NCBI GenBank assembly: GCA_030640275.1
Contig: DAOWJR010000036.1
Coordinates: 1 to 30,073, forward strand
Direction of reading: 5' to 3'
DNA: 30,073 nt
DNA from: Actinomycetes bacterium
GTDB taxonomy: Bacteria > Actinomycetota > Humimicrobiia > JAHJRV01
Below are positions 24,680 to 30,073 of this stretch, piece after piece. The notes below the pieces were generated by a model that worked only from the letters and a program-made list of their open reading frames with translations, was not told where the DNA came from and made no database searches. Both the position numbers and the translations under genes were made by a program. Numbering within the stretch: position 1 is the first letter of the stretch; every line of letters starts with the position of its first letter.

Positions 24680-27600
24680 TTATTCATATTCTTCAAGGTC
24701 GCACCTCAAGCATCTTTTAGCCTCAAGTATTGCTGTTTCTTTATCAAAAGGTTCTTCAATTTCTCTAAAATCATTTACCCTTTTATTTGGGCTTATTTTT
24801 CTTATTTTCTGACGAGGTCTTACTCCATCTTCTTCGGTCATTAATGGTTTCTCTTTTGATATTGGCCTTTGTATAATTTTAGCCGGTTCTAAAAGTGGAT
24901 TACCCTGAAGATAATTATGTATTGATTTAGCTGCTTTATTCCCTGCATCAATAGCCTCGATTGCTGATGCAGGTCCTGTGACTATATCACCACCAGCAAA
25001 TATTCCTGATTTACTAGTTACAAAAGTTCTTGGATCAACAACTATATTTCCTCTCTTATTAACCTCAATACCATCATAATTTTTTATAATTGATAGGTCA
25101 CTTCTTTGACCTATTGCTTTAATTATTAAATCAAATTCCATTGAAATTTCTGAATTTTCTATAATAAAAGGTCTTTTTCTTGCACTTTTATCAAAAGTTG
25201 GTCTTTGTTTACCATTCTCAGTTTTTCTCGTTAGACTCATTTTAAAACATTTTAATTCTTTTAATTTTTCATTCTTTTCTATTGCTTTGGGTGAGAGTAG
25301 GGTATGAATGATTACTCCTTCTTCCTCAGCTTCCTTTATCTCTTCGGTTTGAGCTGGCATATCTTCTTTTCTCCTTCTATAAATAATATGAACCTCTTTT
25401 GCACCTAATCTTGTGGCTGACCTTGCAGCGTCTATGGCAACATTACCTCCACCAACTATTGCAATCTTTTTATCTTTTGCAATTTCTATATTTTTTCCAC
25501 TATTTATGTCATCAAGAAATTTCAGTCCAGAAATAACACCTTCTTTATTTTCCCCTGGAATTTTTAATTCAACACTCTTTTGACTACCTATTGAAATAAA
25601 AATAGCATAAAATCCTTGATTTTCTAAATCAGATAGAGTTAAATCTTCACCCATCTTTGTGTTTGTCTCTACAGATATATCACCAGACTTAAGAATCATA
25701 TCTATCTCGTGTCTTACTATTTCTCTAGGTAATCTATAATCAGGTATACCATATATTAACATTCCTCCTATTTCAGGTTTCGCTTCAAATATTGTAATTT
25801 GATAACCAAGTCTTGCAAGTCTATATGCTGCTGTTAGACCTGCTGGACCTGATCCTATTATTGCTACCCTTTGCTCCTTCTTTTCCTCCAATGGTTGGAT
25901 AATCCATTCTTTTTCCTTCTCATAGTCTGACATAAATCTTTTTAATGCTCTTATTGCCACAGGATCATCTATTTTTCCCCTTCTGCACATCTCTTCACAA
26001 GGGTGAGGACAGATTCTGCTGCAAATTGATGGGAATGGATTTGCTTTTCTGTGAACTTCCAATGCTTCAGATATTTTCCCTTCAGATATAAGACCAATGT
26101 AAACAGGAACATTAACTTCTGCTGGGCAGGCATTCCTACATGGTGCTGGAACTAAAACCTCACATTCTCCAGCTGGACATCTCTTATCTACAATATGCGC
26201 TATATATTCATCTCTAAAATACTTTAATGTTGTTAAAACTGGGTTTGGAGTTAGTTGCCCAAGAGCACAGAGCGAACCTTGATTCATAACCCTTGCTAAT
26301 TTTTCTAACTTTTCTAAATCTTCTAATTTACCTTTACCCTCTGTTATTCTAGTTAATATTTCTAACATTCTCTGGCCACCTATTCTACAAGGAACACATT
26401 GACCACAGCCCTCATCGCTTGCAAATTGTAGAAAAAATTTAGCAAATTCAACCATGCATGTCTCATTATCCACTACAATCATACCACCGGAACCCATTAT
26501 TGCACCTGCTTCTGTTATTGGTTCATAATCTATTGGTGTATTTAATTTTTCAACGGGCAAACAACCACCCAATGGTCCTCCTATTTGAATTGCTTTGAAT
26601 TTTTTACCTTGCATAACACCCCCACCAACATCAAATACTAACTCTCCTATACTCATTCCAACAGGAACCTCTACAAGCCCTGTTGAAATAACATTACCTG
26701 TTAAGGCAAATACCATAGTGCCTTTAGTTCTTTCTGTTCCCATAGAAGCAAACCAGTCTGCACCTTTTAAAATAATCTGGGGAACATATGAATAGCTTTT
26801 AACATTGTTAATATTTGTTGGCTTCCCCCATAACCCCGAAGTTGCTGGAAATGGTGGTCTTGGTCTTGGTTCTCCTCTTCTTCCCTCGATTGATGCTAAA
26901 AGAGCTGTTTCTTCACCACAAACAAAAGCTCCTGCACCCTGTTTTATTCTTATATCGAAGCTAAAATCTGTTCCCAAAATATTTTTTCCAATAAATCCGT
27001 ATTCTTTAGCTTGCTTTATAGCAATTCCTAATCTATGAAGTGCCAAAGGATATTCAGCACGACAATAAATATAACCTTCTTTTGCTCCTATAGCGTAACC
27101 TGCAATTAACATTCCCTCCAAAACACTATTTGGGTCTCCTTCAATTAGACTTCTATCCATAAATGCTCCTGGATCTCCCTCATCAGCATTACATACTAGG
27201 TATTTTGGCTCACCTCTTGCTTTCTTGGTGAATTCCCATTTTAACCCAGTGGGAAATCCAGCTCCTCCTCTACCTCTTAAACCAGAATTTTTCACTTCAT
27301 TTATAATTTGCAGGGGAGACATTTCAAGAAGTGCTTTTCTTAAAGCTAAATATCCATCTTTTTTAATATACTCTTCGATATCTTCTGGGTTAATAACCCC
27401 ACAATTTCTTAGTAATATCCTTTTTTGATACTTATAGAAAGGAATATCTTTATATTTTGGAATAATTTCTGATGTAATTGGATGTTTATATAATAAATGT
27501 TCAACTAATTCCGATTTTATAAGTGTCTTATCAATTATTTCAGATACATCTTCAATTGAAGTATGACAATATAAAACACCTTCTGGTTTTACAACAACAA

Positions 27601-27775
27601 TTGGACCCATTTCGCATAAACCATGACAACCTGTTATTGAAATTTTAAATCTTTTATCAAGACCTCTTTCTTTTAATTCTTTTAAAAAGGAATGATAAAT
27701 ACTTTCTGAACCTCCTGCGGTACATCCAGTTCCTCTACAACATAACAATGTTTTTTCATAAACTTCTTCTGACAT
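24680..27775 (-). CDS. NuoF/HydB-like diaphorase subunit fused to a GltD/NfnB-like NAD(P)H oxidoreductase
   Basis: This 1031-aa fusion has, in order: a thioredoxin-like [2Fe-2S] domain (C13-x4-C18, C50-x3-C54); a NuoF FMN/NADH domain with GLRGRGGAGFPTGLKW at 165-180, CNADEGDPGAFMDR, and GAGAFVCGEETALLASIEG; and a [4Fe-4S] site CGQCVPCR near residue 455. From about 550 a GltD-like part follows, with an Fe-S domain (CRNACPAEV, CSRICPHPCEEMCRRG), an FAD site AIIGSGPAGLTAAYRLARLG near 636-655, a second dinucleotide site AIVGGGNVAIDAARSATRLG near 769, and the family ending AKRCLRCDLEE. It therefore has two flavins and two possible NAD(P) sites. With NuoE-like and FdhA it should form a soluble formate:NAD(P) oxidoreductase. 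Start ATG 27775 has GAGGAA upstream. Confidence in the domains is high; the electron route is inferred. Confidence 0.93.
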   Translation of the reverse strand: MSEEVYEKTLLCCRGTGCTAGGSESIYHSFLKELKERGLDKRFKISITGCHGLCEMGPIVVVKPEGVLYCHTSIEDVSEIIDKTLIKSELVEHLLYKHPITSEIIPKYKDIPFYKYQKRILLRNCGVINPEDIEEYIKKDGYLALRKALLEMSPLQIINEVKNSGLRGRGGAGFPTGLKWEFTKKARGEPKYLVCNADEGDPGAFMDRSLIEGDPNSVLEGMLIAGYAIGAKEGYIYCRAEYPLALHRLGIAIKQAKEYGFIGKNILGTDFSFDIRIKQGAGAFVCGEETALLASIEGRRGEPRPRPPFPATSGLWGKPTNINNVKSYSYVPQIILKGADWFASMGTERTKGTMVFALTGNVISTGLVEVPVGMSIGELVFDVGGGVMQGKKFKAIQIGGPLGGCLPVEKLNTPIDYEPITEAGAIMGSGGMIVVDNETCMVEFAKFFLQFASDEGCGQCVPCRIGGQRMLEILTRITEGKGKLEDLEKLEKLARVMNQGSLCALGQLTPNPVLTTLKYFRDEYIAHIVDKRCPAGECEVLVPAPCRNACPAEVNVPVYIGLISEGKISEALEVHRKANPFPSICSRICPHPCEEMCRRGKIDDPVAIRALKRFMSDYEKEKEWIIQPLEEKKEQRVAIIGSGPAGLTAAYRLARLGYQITIFEAKPEIGGMLIYGIPDYRLPREIVRHEIDMILKSGDISVETNTKMGEDLTLSDLENQGFYAIFISIGSQKSVELKIPGENKEGVISGLKFLDDINSGKNIEIAKDKKIAIVGGGNVAIDAARSATRLGAKEVHIIYRRRKEDMPAQTEEIKEAEEEGVIIHTLLSPKAIEKNEKLKELKCFKMSLTRKTENGKQRPTFDKSARKRPFIIENSEISMEFDLIIKAIGQRSDLSIIKNYDGIEVNKRGNIVVDPRTFVTSKSGIFAGGDIVTGPASAIEAIDAGNKAAKSIHNYLQGNPLLEPAKIIQRPISKEKPLMTEEDGVRPRQKIRKISPNKRVNDFREIEEPFDKETAILEAKRCLRCDLEEYE

Positions 27776-27915
27776 TTATATTCCTCATATGAGATAATTT
27801 ATTTTAAATTTTTAAAATATATTTAATTTCTATTGATTATTAATACAATTTCATCTATATAACTATACTTTGAGAGAATTTTATACAATATTAATTATTT
27901 AATTTTTATTGATAA

Positions 27916-28383
27916 TTAAGATAATTCATCTATAATTTTTAATATTTTACTTGGAGTTAACTTTGGTACAATTTTCTTATTAATCATTGCTGTTGGTGAT
28001 AAAGCACAAGATCCTAAACAATATACTACTTCAAAAGTAAATTTCATATCTTCAGTGGTTTCACCTCTTTTTATTCCAAGTCTTTTTTCAGTTGCTCTAA
28101 TATTTTTTTTAGAACCCCTTACATGGCATGCAGTTCCATCACATAACTGTATTAGATTCTTCCCTTGTGGTTCTAATCTAAATTGTGAATAAAAGGTAGT
28201 TACTCCAAAAACCTGCTGATATGGAAGATGCATTTTTTCAGAAATTACTTTTAAAACATTAATAGGTAGATAGCCTAACTCATCCTGTAACTTCTGGAGA
28301 ATAGGAATTAAACCCTCATTATTATCAACCATATCATCTATTATTTTGTATATTTTTTCTATTTCCAAATTGTTATCTTCCAT
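27916..28383 (-). CDS. NuoE/HydC-like [2Fe-2S] thioredoxin-fold subunit
   Basis: The 155-aa protein is the 24-kDa-type subunit that partners NuoF/HydB. It begins with a helical bundle (GLIPILQKLQDELGYLPINVLKVI), then VFGVTTFYSQF, and binds one [2Fe-2S] cluster through C-x4-C in LCDGTACHVRGS and C-x3-C in YCLGSCALSP. It lies 7 bp after mobA and 140 bp before the NuoF-GltD gene. In this operon it would relay or park electrons at the diaphorase module of formate dehydrogenase. Confidence 0.95.
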   Translation of the reverse strand: MEDNNLEIEKIYKIIDDMVDNNEGLIPILQKLQDELGYLPINVLKVISEKMHLPYQQVFGVTTFYSQFRLEPQGKNLIQLCDGTACHVRGSKKNIRATEKRLGIKRGETTEDMKFTFEVVYCLGSCALSPTAMINKKIVPKLTPSKILKIIDELS

Positions 28384-28390
28384 TTATTTC

Positions 28391-29011
28391 TTAAACATTA
28401 ATTTCTTTTGTTATTTCATTTGCTATTTTAAGATCCTCTAATGTGTTTATATTGAATATTGAAAGAAAATCGGGATCAAATTTTTCAATCTCATTTTTAT
28501 CAATAAATTTTACATCCACATCTTTAAAAAAGTCAATAATTTTTAAGTTATTTTCATCAATCAATTTTTTAATTGGTTTTAAGCACTTTTTTGAATAAAT
28601 TGCATGAAGCGGTTCAAAAAAATTATTTATCTTTGGAATTATAACATCATAATCTTGAGAGTAAGAAATAATATGTTTAATAAGGGGTATGTTCAAAAAC
28701 GGCATATCACAAGCAACAACTAATATAGATTTGTTTTTTGCAATATATAGCCCAGTATAAATTCCACCTAATGATCCTTTGCTTTCAATTATGTCCTTTG
28801 TCAGTTTTACATTTAAATAGTCAAATTTTTTGTGTAAATAATAAAATTTTTTTAGAATATTTGTAACTATAATAATCTCATTACTTAATCTTCCCGTCTT
28901 TTCTACAATCTGGTCAATTAGAATTTTACCACCAATCTTAAGAAATGCTTTGTTCTTACCAAATCTTTTACTCTTTCCACCCGCTAATATTACTGAGCTT
29001 ATTTCAAACAT
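28391..29011 (-). CDS. mobA: Molybdenum cofactor guanylyltransferase MobA
   Basis: MobA attaches GMP to molybdopterin to make the MGD cofactor needed by FdhA. The 206-aa protein shows the nucleotidyltransferase loop ILAGGKSKRFGKNKAFLKIG at the start, GSLGGIYTGL, the metal-binding ACDMPFLN and a C-terminal FNINTLEDLKIANE. It is the first gene of the formate dehydrogenase operon and directly supplies cofactor for it. The ATG has only a distant AAGG (about 12 bases), so translation may be weak. Confidence 0.93.
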   Translation of the reverse strand: MFEISSVILAGGKSKRFGKNKAFLKIGGKILIDQIVEKTGRLSNEIIIVTNILKKFYYLHKKFDYLNVKLTKDIIESKGSLGGIYTGLYIAKNKSILVVACDMPFLNIPLIKHIISYSQDYDVIIPKINNFFEPLHAIYSKKCLKPIKKLIDENNLKIIDFFKDVDVKFIDKNEIEKFDPDFLSIFNINTLEDLKIANEITKEINV

Positions 29012-29178
29012 TATATATTTTACCTTTATTATAAATTGGTTTTTTAATATCTATAGTTAAATTTTTTTTAAATATTCATTACTAGCAAATCAAGTTAATA
29101 CTTTTAATATTGTTTTTAATTATTTGCTCTCCCCTGGTATCCGCAAGTGACTCACCTTTAGGTAAGATATTTTTTGAT

Positions 29179-29268
29179 TGGCGGAGAGAGTGGGATTCGA
29201 ACCCACGAAGGGCTATTAACCCTTAACGGTTTTCGAGACCGCCGCTTTAGCCACTCAGCCATCTCTCC
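29179..29268 (-). tRNA. tRNA-Ser (anticodon CGA)
   Basis: The minus strand folds as a class II tRNA. Acceptor GGAGAGA pairs with TCTCTCC, the D-arm is GCTGAGTGGCTAAAGC, the anticodon loop CTCGAAA sits in a CGGT/ACCG stem, a long variable arm AAGGGTTAATAGCCCTT follows, and the T-arm contains GGTTCGAATCC. Discriminator G and CCA are encoded (29179-29182). It reads UCG codons. Confidence 0.96.
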
Positions 29269-29507
29269 AAAATAATAATATCAAATGAGTTAAAGAAATG
29301 AAATGTGAAAAAACTTTTTTATATTAAAAGCTGTAGTTATATTAGTATATGAAATATGAGTAATAAAATCTGTAAAAGGGTTTTTTATAGTGCAAATTAT
29401 AGTGGCATTAGTATAAGCTATATCAGCAATGAAAATTATAAACTAGTTTTTTATATCCAAAATACTAATCTAATTGATATTAACCTAATCAATAATTCTT
29501 TTAAAAA

Positions 29508-29584
29508 TGGCGCGCCTGAGAGGATTTGAACCTCCAACCTCCGGATTCGTAGTCCGCTGCTCTATCCAATTGAGCTACAGGCGC
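29508..29584 (-). tRNA. tRNA-Arg (anticodon ACG)
   Basis: Acceptor GCGCCTG pairs with CAGGCGC, the anticodon loop CTACGAA lies in a CGGA/TCCG stem, and the T-loop is TTCAAAT. Discriminator G and CCA are encoded. The ACG anticodon normally requires A34-to-inosine editing by TadA to read CGN codons. Confidence 0.96.
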
Positions 29585-29744
29585 ACACTAAAACTTTCTT
29601 CTATATAAATATTATTTCATACATTATTTAAAATCAATCAGTACCCTGGATTTTAGTTATTTATTATTTTTCTATAATTAAATAAATTATCAATAAAGAT
29701 ATTTAAATATTTGGGCATAGTTTCTCCCTTCTTTATGCTTGATT

Positions 29745-29780
29745 CCCCTCCCTTGTTGGGAGGGGGTAGGGGAAGGGTGT
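29745..29780. repeat. GC-rich palindrome with G-rich tail
   Basis: CCCCTCCC at 29745-29752 pairs with GGGAGGGG at 29758-29765 over TTGTT, followed by TAGGGGAAGGGTG. This is a sharp contrast to the AT-rich surroundings. It looks like a short dispersed palindromic repeat (REP/MITE-like), but only one copy is visible in this window. Confidence 0.5.
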
Positions 29781-29828
29781 AGACTAATTATATCTAATAG
29801 AATATTAAATTCTATTTAAAAAAATAAT

Positions 29829-29855
29829 GAAAAACCATTCTTGATAGGAATGGTT
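29829..29855 (-). terminator. Possible terminator downstream of tRNA-Ser(GCU)
   Basis: An 8-bp stem AACCATTC (29833-29840) / GAATGGTT (29848-29855) lies just 3' of the tRNA on the minus strand and leads into a short T-rich tract (TTTTTC including the stem end). The T tract is short, so efficiency is uncertain. Confidence 0.5.
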
Positions 29856-29861
29856 AAAAAA

Positions 29862-29954
29862 TGGCGGAGGAGGTGGGATTCGAACCCACGAAGGAGTTAC
29901 TAACCCCTTAATGGTTTAGCAAACCATCCTTTTCGTCCACTCAAGCACTCCTCC
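29862..29954 (-). tRNA. tRNA-Ser (anticodon GCU)
   Basis: Class II tRNA with acceptor GGAGGAG/CTCCTCC, anticodon loop TTGCTAA in an ATGGT/ACCAT stem, a long variable arm, T-arm GGTTCGAATCC, discriminator G and encoded CCA (29862-29865). It reads AGU and AGC codons. Confidence 0.96.
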
Positions 29955-30073
29955 CGCAAATGTATATTTGTATAAAAGTATAAAATTATTATTAACTTAT
30001 AAAAAAGCCTAAAATATTTTTAATATCGTATTAATATTATAACTAAAAAATTGACAACTAAAGAATAAAAAAA

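Noticed and set aside
1..30073. CRISPR array or classical defence island
   Set aside because: No regularly spaced direct repeats and no cas, restriction-modification or toxin-antitoxin genes were seen. IscB is the only RNA-guided system.

Overview
The window is a strongly AT-rich bacterial chromosome segment. Its gene content points to an anaerobe: a soluble NAD(P)-linked molybdenum formate dehydrogenase operon with a formate channel, an Fe(II)-uptake remnant, and low-GC codon use. An Atribacterota- or Clostridia-like source would fit, but no marker in the window fixes the phylum. Many start codons are GTG or TTG with clear Shine-Dalgarno (SD) sites, and all three tRNAs encode their CCA ends.

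Layout. Positions 1-1415 hold the 3' part of an M1 zinc aminopeptidase, convergent with a MutM-like DNA glycosylase whose catalytic Glu is Trp. An old mutM fragment lies directly after the mutM stop and runs into the end of the peptidase gene. Positions 1690-6490 are a MoxR ATPase / DUF58 / transmembrane transglutaminase operon. It is followed by mnmA (6512-7951), which carries an extra N-terminal domain resembling a cysteine-poor IscU/NifU scaffold.

Positions 7953-10428 are a broken rarA gene on the minus strand. It has lost most of its ATPase domain and is also split by a 1.5-kb IS200/IS605-type element (about 8673-10211). The element encodes a catalytically complete IscB nuclease with its omega-RNA region upstream and has no transposase. 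The omega-RNA guide and the 3' target-adjacent motif (TAM) can be inferred from the rarA flanks. This is the most interesting locus in the window. Next come a PPC/DUF296 gene overlapping the rarA start, a HAD-family protein, and an approximately 800-bp gene-poor stretch with decayed coding remnants.

Positions 12827-16570 are a TPP-riboswitch-controlled YkoEDC-type ECF importer for thiamine or its pyrimidine precursor. Then follow feoC beside a severely deleted feoB (16573-17270), a full-length transketolase and a small DUF2007 protein (17477-19749).

Positions 19957-29011 form one minus-strand operon in the order mobA, nuoE-like, a nuoF-gltD fusion, fdhA, a DUF89 phosphatase-like gene, focA. 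Together these encode Mo-cofactor maturation, a cytosolic formate:NAD(P) oxidoreductase and formate transport. The fusion subunit has two flavin/nucleotide modules, so NADPH formation or flavin-based bifurcation is possible. The right end has three minus-strand tRNAs: Ser-CGA, Arg-ACG and Ser-GCU.

The recurring theme is gene erosion (rarA, feoB, mutM copy, two unidentified remnants) beside intact energy-metabolism operons.
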